Source: Candidatus Gottesmanbacteria bacterium
Lineage (GTDB): Bacteria; Patescibacteriota; Microgenomatia; UBA10105; UBA927
Reading direction: 5' to 3'
DNA: 55,818 nt
Assembly (NCBI GenBank): GCA_016218215.1
Contig: JACREM010000047.1
Location: forward strand, 1 to 55,818
The notes under the pieces were generated by a model. It was not told the DNA's origin and searched no databases. It saw only the letters and a list, made by a program, of their open reading frames with translations. Shown piece after piece: positions 1-8,446 of this stretch. Position numbers and translations under genes: made by a program. How positions within the stretch are numbered: the stretch's first letter is position 1; the number at the start of each line of letters is the position of its first letter.

Positions 1-2
1 TG

Positions 3-80
3 ATAACAAAATATGTGAAGGAACAAGGACGAGAAAAAGAATACAAAAAGATGCACGTCGCGCAAATAACGATGTTTTAA
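3..80 (+). CDS. C-terminal fragment of an unidentified protein (enters from the left edge)
   Basis: Open frame ITKYVKEQGREKEYKKMHVAQITMF* ending in TAA at 78-80. Confidence 0.35.
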   Translation: MTKYVKEQGREKEYKKMHVAQITMF

Positions 81-109
81 CAAAGAGCCTGTCGGGAGCA
101 CAATAGATA

Positions 110-131
110 CCCCGATGGCTCTGCCTCGGGG
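110..131. repeat. Imperfect palindrome / hairpin CCCCGATGGCTCTGCCTCGGGG
   Basis: CCCCGA/TCGGGG stem extended by GGC/GCC with one bulge and a TCT loop; lies at the truncated 5' end of the Kelch frame and has no U-tract. Confidence 0.6.
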
Positions 132-151
132 AGTGTCATTATATATACGCT

Positions 152-646
152 GTGGGCGGAGGAAGAAATAAAGTGCCCCTTGATGTGCTCGAGCGGTATG
201 ACCCAAAAAAGAATACATGGGAAAAACGCGCACCGATGCCGACCAAAAGAGAACATATCGCGGCTGTTAGCTGTGGAGGAAAGCTGTATGTGCTGGGAGG
301 GTATGCCGGCACCCGGTTTAACAACCTTACCACGAATGAAGTCTACGATCCACATACTGATACATGGAAAACATTGGCCTCACTGCCGTATCCTGTAAGC
401 GGATTTTCTTCAGCTGCGATCGGTGAAAGTATATTCATCTTTGGAGGAGAACAGGGATGGGCGGTATCGGGCGAGATACACGAGTATAAGATACGTGTGA
501 ATCGATGGATCAGAAGGTCGGATCTTCCAGCAGCTCGATATGCGTCAACCGCAACCACGTTTGGTAAAAGCATTTTTGTCATAGGCGGAAGCTCAATTCT
601 CATGGGAGAAGATTTTCGATCTGAAAACGATATTTTTACACCATGA
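152..646 (+). CDS. Kelch-repeat protein, probably an N-terminally truncated fragment
   Basis: Repeated Kelch motifs (LYVLGGYAG, EVYDPHTDTW, IFIFGGEQG, IFVIGG); frame open back to TAG at 104-106 and reads YIYAVGG before the GTG start. Confidence 0.7.
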   Translation: MGGGRNKVPLDVLERYDPKKNTWEKRAPMPTKREHIAAVSCGGKLYVLGGYAGTRFNNLTTNEVYDPHTDTWKTLASLPYPVSGFSSAAIGESIFIFGGEQGWAVSGEIHEYKIRVNRWIRRSDLPAARYASTATTFGKSIFVIGGSSILMGEDFRSENDIFTP

Positions 647-1788
647 ATATAGTTATTGTTGCTGTTGCACTTCACAAAAATACTCTGACTGGAGGGGATA
701 AAATATTTGTCGAATGTGCAAAGCGTTGGATACTCTGGGGGCACAAGGTAAAAATACTCACCAATGAAGCAGGGTATGAGTATTGCAGGAGCAATGGCAT
801 TCCTACAAATGCCATTGAGTATAAACAGATGTCCTGGATAGATGCATCAGGAGTCTATCTTGCGATGATTATAAAAACAATCGTATCGTTTTTTTGGGGC
901 GTAACGCTCGATTTTAGAAAAACCGATGTTGTATTTGCTTCCTCATTTTTTCTGCCGGATATTCTGCTTGGGTTACTGATAATGCTCAAGCACTATGAGA
1001 CACGATTGGTCACTTCATTTTATATATACACCACGTCGTTATTCGGGTCAGATTATAGCAACGGTAGAGTGAAAGGGTTTTTCTTTTATCTCAACCAATC
1101 TCTTGCGTTATTGCTTCTGAAATTAAACAGAGGATTGCTCCTTGTGGCATCGCAATTTGATATGAACGTGTTTGCATCAGTACACAGTTTTGACAAGAGA
1201 AGAATATTTGCGGTACGAGGGGGAGTAGATGCTGAATTTTTTGCTTCTATACAGAAGCAGAAGAAGAACTATGATGCTGTATTTGTCGGAAGATTTCATC
1301 CGCAGAAATGCGTAGATGAACTGATAGAAATTTGGTGTGGAGTTGTCAATGAGGGTAATACGAGAGTGCTCGCGCTCATAGGAGGAGGCTTGGAAGAAGA
1401 GGCGTTACGAGAAATCATTGTTCAGAAGCGGCTTGAAAAAAATATTGTATTCCTAGGCATGATAGACGGCAAGAAAAAAGCCATGATACTAAAGTCATCC
1501 CGCATATTTATATCTGCATCTCGTTTTGATACCGGGAACATTGCTCTGGACGAAGCTCTGGCCTGCGGGGTTCCCGGCATCATTTACGATCTCCCAAATT
1601 TAGAGTATCCAAAAGGAGTGGTGAAAGTGCCGGTTGGAAATATGAATAGATTTGTTCAAGAAATTATCAAACTTTTAAAAAATAATGGGAAAAGAGAACG
1701 TCTGGGCATTGAGGCCATGGAATTTGCAAAAACGATTGATTGGAACATACGAGCAAAACAACTGCTTCATTTTTTCGCCTCAGCATAG
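643..1788 (+). CDS. Glycosyltransferase family 4 (GT-B fold)
   Basis: N-terminal GGDKIFVECAKRWILWGHKVKILT; C-terminal VFVGRFHPQKCVDELIEIW, ALIGGGLEEEALREI, DEALACGVPGIIYDL. Confidence 0.85.
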   Translation: MNIVIVAVALHKNTLTGGDKIFVECAKRWILWGHKVKILTNEAGYEYCRSNGIPTNAIEYKQMSWIDASGVYLAMIIKTIVSFFWGVTLDFRKTDVVFASSFFLPDILLGLLIMLKHYETRLVTSFYIYTTSLFGSDYSNGRVKGFFFYLNQSLALLLLKLNRGLLLVASQFDMNVFASVHSFDKRRIFAVRGGVDAEFFASIQKQKKNYDAVFVGRFHPQKCVDELIEIWCGVVNEGNTRVLALIGGGLEEEALREIIVQKRLEKNIVFLGMIDGKKKAMILKSSRIFISASRFDTGNIALDEALACGVPGIIYDLPNLEYPKGVVKVPVGNMNRFVQEIIKLLKNNGKRERLGIEAMEFAKTIDWNIRAKQLLHFFASA

Positions 1789-1859
1789 TGTCAGAAGAGG
1801 AGTTTAGCGAGTGAAAGAATTTTACACTAGTTTTTGGTACAATAAAGGTTGTCTTCATA

Positions 1860-1933
1860 GCCCCGTTCGTCTAGCGGCCTAGGACCCAGCGTTTTCAGCG
1901 CTGTGACCGCCGGTTCGAATCCGGCACGGGGTA
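1860..1933 (+). tRNA. tRNA-Glu (anticodon TTC)
   Basis: Cloverleaf: acceptor GCCCCGT/ACGGGGT, anticodon stem CAGCG-TTTTCAG-CGCTG, T-arm CCGGTTCGAATCCGG; no encoded CCA. Confidence 0.93.
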
Positions 1934-1960
1934 CTTTTGAGCTACTTATAAGCCTAATAA

Positions 1961-2632
1961 ATGAGACATGGATTATTACTTTGTGGAGGAATCGCCGAAC
2001 GATATGCTAAATCTATCGGTGCAACTCCTCCGTATCCAAAGCACTTAGAAAAAACACAGGGAAAAATTATCCTGGAACAGGCGATACATGACATGGTCGC
2101 ATTGCTATCGCCTGATTTAATCACAGTAGTTACAAATACTCAATTTCACGATCAGTATTTGAATGAGTTAAGACGCATTCAAAATGAAACTCCGGACCTT
2201 AATTTATCAATTGCTTTAGTTCCACCATTAATTGGAAATGATTTTCCGTACGAAGAGATTGCACATGAATTTGACTTTATGGTATTCAAGGATCTTGATT
2301 TAAGATCAATTTCAACCCCAAGAGATTCATTATTTATTGTTGCCCCCGGTGATCAAGTTGTAAATTGGAAGCTATCGAATTTAAGGCTTTCACGAACGGA
2401 AATAGAAGCTGAGCTTAAACATTTCGATAGTAAAAATTTATTAGCTGTTGGAGATAGAGATTTACACCCAATGTAGTATATTGGCGGGTTACATGCATTG
2501 GAATATGAAGATTATTCAATTTTGCGTTTAAATAGCATGCAAGTGATAAATGTAAATACTCGCGAGGACTTGTTGTTCGCGAATGAGCTAATTGGTGAAA
2601 CTTCTCAACGAGTTGGTGGCGAATTAAAATAA
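1961..2632 (+). pseudogene. MobA-like/NTP-transferase family protein interrupted by an in-frame TAG
   Basis: ORF 1961-2476 ends in TAG; the same frame continues to TAA at 2630-2632 as YIGGLHALEYEDYSILRLNSMQVINVNTREDLLFANELIGETSQRVGGELK, including a nucleotidyltransferase-like 'NVNTREDL' motif. Confidence 0.7.
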
Positions 2633-2682
2633 TTTTTGTTCTAATAAACTTACAATTCTACATTCGTCCCGAGGTGTCAAGG

Positions 2683-3027
2683 CTATTTCACCTCCAAGGT
2701 GGAAGAAGTGGAAGAAAGGTGGAAGAAAGGTGGAAGAACTGCATTGACTTGAGTACTATTTCCGCCTATATCAACAATTATATCGTGATAATAAATTTTA
2801 CCACTCTTTCCAATGACACCGGATAATGACCCGGATGTCCCGTTTTTAATTTTAATTCCAAGTAATTCACCTATCTGAGCAGGAAATACGCACATATCCG
2901 CACCAGAATCTACGAGCGCTTCATAGCCAATTGGTTTATTTTGCTTGTATCTAAGGGTGATTGAAATAATTGGTCGTATTATGCCTGGTGCGATTCTTTT
3001 ATATTTAAATTGCATATCGCTATCCAA
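2683..3027 (-). CDS. Retropepsin-like aspartic protease domain protein
   Basis: ALVDSGADMCVFPAQIGELLGI (D-S/T-G-A-D motif); C-terminus encoded by a short tandem repeat. Confidence 0.72.
   Translation of the reverse strand: MDSDMQFKYKRIAPGIIRPIISITLRYKQNKPIGYEALVDSGADMCVFPAQIGELLGIKIKNGTSGSLSGVIGKSGKIYYHDIIVDIGGNSTQVNAVLPPFFHLSSTSSTLEVK
2698..2738. repeat. Tandem repeat of GGTGGAAGAA(A), about 4 copies of 10-11 bp
   Basis: ggtggaagaa-gtggaagaaa-ggtggaagaaa-ggtggaagaa read directly. Confidence 0.9.
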
Positions 3028-3208
3028 CCATCGGAGTTATCTGAGAAGGTACAAAAGAAATGATCGGATCGTTGAACCCGTTTTTTATGGCTCGACCATA
3101 TGCTACTCTTGCATTATCTGCGCTTGCGATGACAGTTTTTTCATCTCGCTTCAGAGCAACCCATTTTCCTTTATGTTCTTTATATATCTTTATCCAATTG
3201 ATTGCCAT
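3020..3208 (-). CDS. Small DUF5678-like protein
   Basis: WIKIYKEHKGKWVALKRDEKTVIASADNARVAYGRAIKNGFNDPIISFVPS resembles the small 'KGKWVAL...VIAS' family; overlaps the downstream protease gene by 8 bp. Confidence 0.6.
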   Translation of the reverse strand: MAINWIKIYKEHKGKWVALKRDEKTVIASADNARVAYGRAIKNGFNDPIISFVPSQITPMVG

Positions 3209-3290
3209 GGTTCAATACTATCATAAAAGGAAATATCATGTTTTCTGTTAGCTTCACATTTTACGTTGCACCAATGCCAGGTTATGCTGT

Positions 3291-3776
3291 TCACAGCTCA
3301 ACCTCAAGCTCTATCTCATCTCGTATTGGAATTCTGTCATTGCCCAGGAGGGGGATTGACGGTTTTAATTTCCGTTGTTTTTCCATTTCATTTATGTGTA
3401 TAGCGGTGATAACAAATCCCCGTTTCTGATAAAATCTGAGAGCTTGAGTGTTGTCATTGGTCGTCATGAGCCAGACTTTGCTGCATCCTTCTTCTTTCGC
3501 TCTTTCCTTCACACGATCGATAAATGTAGTCCCGAGGCCTTTATTTGTCACTTCACAGTATAGTGCCACAATTTCAATGGAATTTTTATCTTTGATGTAC
3601 GAGATAAATCCAACAGGATTGCCATCGAGAGTTCCAACAAGTGTGGGGAGATTTAGGATATTGTACACATGTTCTTTGCTTATGATCTCAACCGATCCCC
3701 ACATCTGTGTCGCTATATTTGAAATCCATGCATTGTCTGTCTGTGTTTTTTCTGTGATTTGAAAAGGATGATCCAT
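3291..3776 (-). CDS. GNAT family N-acetyltransferase
   Basis: VALYCEVTNKGLGTTFIDRVKERAKEEGCSKVWLMTTNDNTQALRFYQKRGF; start chosen at MDHPF. Confidence 0.85.
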   Translation of the reverse strand: MDHPFQITEKTQTDNAWISNIATQMWGSVEIISKEHVYNILNLPTLVGTLDGNPVGFISYIKDKNSIEIVALYCEVTNKGLGTTFIDRVKERAKEEGCSKVWLMTTNDNTQALRFYQKRGFVITAIHINEMEKQRKLKPSIPLLGNDRIPIRDEIELEVEL

Positions 3777-3810
3777 GAATTCATTATAGCGAAAAATGCT
3801 ATGTAACGCT

Positions 3811-4530
3811 TTATAGGTTTTGTGGAATATACACAATAAAATCATTATCAATTGCTCCGATCGGTTGACATCCTAGCCTATACAAATCCACCAATGGTAC
3901 ATTTGGGTTTCCGTGATTGAATAGATCAGAGACAAATACATCAGAAACAACTTCATGAAGCGCGGCGTACGTTGCGGGAACAGCAGCCCAACCTGCCGTA
4001 TGGCTAAAACCTTGGTACACAATGTGACTTACAAGATCAAATTCTTCTCTGCGTCCGGAAGAGTCAGCAGTTTTTTCCAATAATTTCCGGTATTTTTCTT
4101 TTGCCTGATTAAGAAAACTATTTGCAGTCATTGAGTCATACATCAGACTATCTGCTGTTTGAATATCGCCATGAATCACATTGATACTCATTGGTGTTGC
4201 ATTGAAACGGAGTAAATAGGCATTGACCAACGTTTGTATTGATGATTCATTTGGCTCGTGTATCGGCACCGAATGAATGATGTCTAGAGAATTATAGACG
4301 GCGTTTGCAACTTGCCTTCCGTTTGGTATGCCAAATCCTTTTGAAGAAAACATTTCCTGCAGTAGATGAAATTTGATCATATCGTCAAGGGAGTTAATCC
4401 ATCGAAATATCTGAGCAGTTTCTCTTTTGTCTAGCATTGGGAGAAATAGATGATCTGCTCCCAATATAGGAGTTGCAACTCTATGAATTGTGTTGCAAAT
4501 ATCCGCTGTGGTATATATTTCCTTACTCAT
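3811..4530 (-). CDS. Hypothetical protein, no family recognised
   Basis: 239-aa ORF abutting the upstream membrane protein gene. Confidence 0.6.
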   Translation of the reverse strand: MSKEIYTTADICNTIHRVATPILGADHLFLPMLDKRETAQIFRWINSLDDMIKFHLLQEMFSSKGFGIPNGRQVANAVYNSLDIIHSVPIHEPNESSIQTLVNAYLLRFNATPMSINVIHGDIQTADSLMYDSMTANSFLNQAKEKYRKLLEKTADSSGRREEFDLVSHIVYQGFSHTAGWAAVPATYAALHEVVSDVFVSDLFNHGNPNVPLVDLYRLGCQPIGAIDNDFIVYIPQNL

Positions 4531-5088
4531 CTATCGTTTTCTTAATATGAGCAGTACCACGGTAAAATCGAGGAAGGTAATGTAGAGAGGGTATGCTAAT
4601 TCCTGAAACGACCACTGTTGGATTGCCAGAAGACTTGCGATGGCTGCAAGTACATCCAGCGCATAAAACGTCCAGACTTCCGATTCAGGATATTTATATG
4701 TTTTGATAAGCATCGGGATCTGACCAGCTAGGTCTGCAGCGATAGACGCTATGATGCCAAAAAGCGGATTTGCAGTAAGTTTCCAAGCCACAATTCCTCC
4801 AAGGGATACGAAAAGACACAGAATATCTATTTTTGAAAATCCTCCCATGCCGTACTTTAAACTCAGAAGAAAAATGATGATGCTTCCTAAAGTCATTGAT
4901 CCTATGAGCCAGATTGCGACCGTGCTTGCAGAAGCAACAAGTGCACTAAATGCAAGGGATGCGATAACGACTATCACAAATCGTGTGGTTCTATGTGGTT
5001 TCGCTTCGCCCTTCAATATGGCGATAGCGTAGACGATGTAGGAGATGAGTGCGAGGACGCTGCTTATGGCAATAAAGAAATTTTGCAT
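4531..5088 (-). CDS. Polytopic membrane protein, possibly PQ-loop/SWEET-like
   Basis: Multiple hydrophobic segments; DLAGQIPMLIKTYKYPESE resembles a PQ-loop. Confidence 0.55.
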   Translation of the reverse strand: MQNFFIAISSVLALISYIVYAIAILKGEAKPHRTTRFVIVVIASLAFSALVASASTVAIWLIGSMTLGSIIIFLLSLKYGMGGFSKIDILCLFVSLGGIVAWKLTANPLFGIIASIAADLAGQIPMLIKTYKYPESEVWTFYALDVLAAIASLLAIQQWSFQELAYPLYITFLDFTVVLLILRKR

Positions 5089-5137
5089 ACATGCATTGTA
5101 TATCTTTCAGTGCGTATGCTGAAACAGTTTTCGTTTC

Positions 5138-5229
5138 ATTCGGGTATTTATAGTATTTGCACTATTTTGATACCGTTGACAGCTCTCTTTGTCAGGTCTA
5201 GTATAGAGATATATTCGGGTTTATTTTGG
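5138..5229 (+). promoter_or_regulatory. Two TTCGGGT-core motifs upstream of the polymerase unit, candidate LexA operators
   Basis: ATTCGGGTATTTATAGTATTTGC (5138-5160) and TATTCGGGTTTATTTTGG (5212-5229), bracketing the TTGACA-N17-TAGTAT promoter. Confidence 0.45.
5176..5204 (+). promoter_or_regulatory. Sigma70-type promoter for the Y-family polymerase unit
   Basis: TTGACA (5176-5181), 17-nt spacer, TAGTAT (5199-5204). Confidence 0.55.
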
Positions 5230-5244
5230 TCATAGGAAATCTTC

Positions 5245-5472
5245 ATGGAACACATCGACGAATCAGTTTCGGTTACTTTGATTTCGGCAATTCCTTCTGT
5301 TTTAGAGTGGCGGGGGAGGCAGTACATTATAAAAACCATCGGACTTCATCATACATGGCGTGATGGTCGAATACTCTACCATGTATTTTCTGTCTCAGAC
5401 GAATCAATGTTTTTCAGATTGGAGTTTAATACCGAATCGCTTCTCTGGAGGCTCACTGATATAGCAGAGTAA
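5245..5472 (+). CDS. Small protein paired with the Y-family polymerase (DUF6504-like)
   Basis: VLEWRGRQYIIKTIGLHHTW...FFRLEFNTESLLWRL; 4 nt upstream of the polymerase gene. Confidence 0.5.
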   Translation: MEHIDESVSVTLISAIPSVLEWRGRQYIIKTIGLHHTWRDGRILYHVFSVSDESMFFRLEFNTESLLWRLTDIAE

Positions 5473-5476
5473 ACGT

Positions 5477-6739
5477 ATGAATGACATATTTTCTCCTCGT
5501 CCGTCAACCGTTCTTTACGTTGATATTAATTCCTGTTTCGCGACTATAGAGCAGCAGGCAAATCCGCTTATCCGTGGAAAGCCGGTGGTCGTGGCCGCGT
5601 ATGCCACAGGCAACGGATGCATCCTCGCCTCTTCTATAGAATCTAAACGCCTTGGGATAAAAACAGGAATGCATGTACGGGAGGCGCAGGTGATCTCTAG
5701 GGATCTCACTGTTCTGACTCCAGATCCGGAAAAATATCGTCATGTGAATGTTCTTTTAAAAAATATTCTGTCTGTCTACACAGATGTTGTAGAAGTGTAT
5801 TCTATAGATGAAATGTCTCTCGACGTTTCAAAAGATCCGTATTTTTTTCGTGTTTCAGAAGGGATACAGAGCGTTGATGCCTCCTTCGCGTATGCGAGAA
5901 AGATCAAGGAGCGTATCAGAAAAGAAATAGGCGAGTGGATACGGGTATCCATCGGAATTTCTACAAATGTGTACCTTGGAAAGGTCGCTTCAGATATACA
6001 AAAGCCGGACGGATGTACCGCAATCATCAAAGAGAACGTCGTAGAAACGCTAAAAAAATTATCAGTAGAGGATTTGTGCGGGATAAAAAAGGGATATGGG
6101 AATAGGCTTCGATCATCTGGAATGCAAACGGCATACGATATGTACAGATCTACACAGGATATTCTCATTCGTGCGTTTGGTTCAAAAATAGGTCGGGACT
6201 GGTGGCTTCGACTTCATGGATTTACCGAAGGAGACCGGGTATATAGGGAAGAACAAAAAACATATGGTCAGTCTCATGCGCTGTATATACCAAAGACTCC
6301 ATCTGATCCGGAGACCCTCTCTGTCTTGTCTCAACTTGTGTATAAAATGGCTCGTCGCCTTCGCGAGACGTACTCTGGAGCGTCTGGTGTTTCTTTGTCC
6401 TGTGTGTTTTCCGGGCATGAGTCCTGGCAGAAAAGTAGAACACTGTCGCACAGCATTTCTTCTTCGGATGATTTTTATAAAGCAGTTCTTCTCCTTTTAA
6501 ACCAAGCTCCATCTCTTCCGATCAGAATTCTTGCTGTTTCCTGTTTTGGCATGGTGTCAGGTAATAGTGTCCAGGAAGGATTGTTTGACACGAGAGAGCG
6601 AAAAGACAGTCTCACTCATGCACTTGACATAATCGGACGCAAATGGGGAGATGACGCGCTTATGTCTGCACGCGCTTTGACCGGGAGCTCTAAAGTTCTT
6701 GACCGCATTCCTTTTGGAAGAGCTGGGCTAAAAAATTAG
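5477..6739 (+). CDS. dinB: Y-family DNA polymerase (DinB/UmuC-like)
   Basis: VLYVDINSCFATIEQQANPLIRGKPVVVAA, EVYSIDEMSLDV, GISTNVYLGKVASDIQKPDG. Confidence 0.9.
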   Translation: MNDIFSPRPSTVLYVDINSCFATIEQQANPLIRGKPVVVAAYATGNGCILASSIESKRLGIKTGMHVREAQVISRDLTVLTPDPEKYRHVNVLLKNILSVYTDVVEVYSIDEMSLDVSKDPYFFRVSEGIQSVDASFAYARKIKERIRKEIGEWIRVSIGISTNVYLGKVASDIQKPDGCTAIIKENVVETLKKLSVEDLCGIKKGYGNRLRSSGMQTAYDMYRSTQDILIRAFGSKIGRDWWLRLHGFTEGDRVYREEQKTYGQSHALYIPKTPSDPETLSVLSQLVYKMARRLRETYSGASGVSLSCVFSGHESWQKSRTLSHSISSSDDFYKAVLLLLNQAPSLPIRILAVSCFGMVSGNSVQEGLFDTRERKDSLTHALDIIGRKWGDDALMSARALTGSSKVLDRIPFGRAGLKN

Positions 6740-6764
6740 AAAAAATAATGACAAGAGTATAATT

Positions 6765-7967
6765 ATGTCTATGGATACACGACCGCTTGCAGAACAGCTT
6801 CGCCCGCAGTCTTTTGACGATGTCATAGGTCAGGAGCATCTGGTGGGAAAAGATGGAGTCCTACGAAAGATGCTTGCCCAATCGTTTCTCCCTTCTCTGG
6901 TCTTCTGGGGCCCGCCCGGAGTAGGGAAAACGACACTTGCCAGATTGCTGGCAACGCTAACGAACAGTCACTTTGAGTCAAAATCTGCGGTGACGGCGAC
7001 GCTTGCAGACGTACGGCTTATCGTAAGCCAGGCGAGAACGCGAAAGACAGAAACCGGAGAACGGACGATTTTATTTTTGGATGAACTCCACAGATTTAAC
7101 AAAGCCCAACAGGATGCGCTTCTCCCCGTGGTAGAAGACGGGACGATCTGTTTTATCGGAGCTACAACAGAGAATCCGTCTTTTGAAGTCATTGCGCCGC
7201 TTCTTTCCCGGACGCGCGTCCTCGTATTAAAGCAATTGACGGACGATGAGCTTAAAAAATTACTGGGCAAAGCGTTGGAATTTGTTTCTACAACCATTGA
7301 TACTGATGCCCAAGGGTTTCTCATCGCATGTGCAAACGGGGACGGCAGATCTCTTCTTACCATATTTGAAATTGCGCATGAATTAAGCAATGGATCAGAA
7401 ATTACCCTGGAGCTTGTAGAAACAGCCGCGCAAAAAAAGATGCTTTCATACGATAAAACCGGAGATAATCATTACGACACGATCAGTGCGTTTATAAAAT
7501 CCATGAGAAGCAGTGATACAAGCGCAAGCATATACTATCTTGCCCGCATGACGATGTCAGGCGAGGATCCTCTTTTTATTGCCCGAAGAATGGTGATATT
7601 TGCAAGTGAAGACATAGGCATGGCGCAACCCACAGCCCTCGTCGTTGCCAATGCAGTGTTTGATGCGTGCCATAAAGTTGGGTATCCTGAGGCGCATATA
7701 GTTTTGGCTCATGGGGTCGTTTATCTGTCCCGCGCGAAGAAAAATAGAAGTGCGTATGATGCACTTCTTATGGCAGAAGTGGATGTAGAGAAATATGGAA
7801 ATCTTCCTATCCCATTGTCTGTCAGAAATGCTCCTACGAAACTTATGAAATCTCTGGGTTACTCAAAAGGGTATGAGATGTATACCAAAGATAGTCATCT
7901 GCCGGATAAAATAAAAGGCACAATATATTATAATGAAGAGTCGTCTACCGAGCATGGAAACACATAA
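6765..7967 (+). CDS. rarA: Replication-associated recombination protein A (MgsA/RarA AAA+ ATPase)
   Basis: AEQLRPQSFDDVIGQEHLVG, FWGPPGVGKTTLARLLA, LFLDELHRFNKAQQDALLPVVEDG. Confidence 0.93.
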   Translation: MSMDTRPLAEQLRPQSFDDVIGQEHLVGKDGVLRKMLAQSFLPSLVFWGPPGVGKTTLARLLATLTNSHFESKSAVTATLADVRLIVSQARTRKTETGERTILFLDELHRFNKAQQDALLPVVEDGTICFIGATTENPSFEVIAPLLSRTRVLVLKQLTDDELKKLLGKALEFVSTTIDTDAQGFLIACANGDGRSLLTIFEIAHELSNGSEITLELVETAAQKKMLSYDKTGDNHYDTISAFIKSMRSSDTSASIYYLARMTMSGEDPLFIARRMVIFASEDIGMAQPTALVVANAVFDACHKVGYPEAHIVLAHGVVYLSRAKKNRSAYDALLMAEVDVEKYGNLPIPLSVRNAPTKLMKSLGYSKGYEMYTKDSHLPDKIKGTIYYNEESSTEHGNT

Positions 7968-8427
7968 AACAAAACTTAAAAAAGAGACTTCTGCTGGAGG
8001 AGTGATCGTGCGGCCAAACGGAAAGGATTTTGAAGTCCTGGTGGTCCGCGACATGAACGAGGAGCTGACGTTTCCCAAAGGCGTTATCGAAGAAGGTGAA
8101 AACGCCCTGGATGCTGCATTTCGCGAGATAGAAGAAGAAGTAGGGCTATGCGATATTACCCTCATCCGGCCACTGACACCCATTTCCTATATGTATTCAC
8201 GTGACGGGGTTGTTCATAAAGTAGTGCAGTATTTTCTCTTCATGACCATAGGCACAGAAGAAACGAGCGCGCAGAAAGATGAAGGAATTCACGATGTGAC
8301 ATGGATGAGGCTTGATGAGGCGATCGATGCGATCGGATACAGGGAGACAAACAAAAAGGTACTTCTGGAAGTCAAAGCCGAGCTTGGAGTAGAAGGCACC
8401 ATGCTTCGGCGAAGGATGAGAGTATAG
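7954..8427 (+). CDS. NUDIX hydrolase
   Basis: Nudix box-like GVIEEGENALDAAFREIEEEVGL; start chosen at METHKTK. Confidence 0.88.
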   Translation: METHKTKLKKETSAGGVIVRPNGKDFEVLVVRDMNEELTFPKGVIEEGENALDAAFREIEEEVGLCDITLIRPLTPISYMYSRDGVVHKVVQYFLFMTIGTEETSAQKDEGIHDVTWMRLDEAIDAIGYRETNKKVLLEVKAELGVEGTMLRRRMRV

Positions 8428-8446
8428 ATTGTTTGGTTTGAGCCCT

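Noticed and set aside
1961-2632. Genome-wide stop-codon reassignment (amber or UGA recoding)
   Set aside because: TAG and TGA both terminate complete conserved genes in the window (e.g. 643-1788 and 16914-18023), so a single interrupted gene is better explained as a pseudogene or error.
1860-5100. Integrated element at tRNA-Glu
   Set aside because: The region after the tRNA looks accessory, but I found no integrase and no direct repeat of the tRNA 3' end marking an att site.
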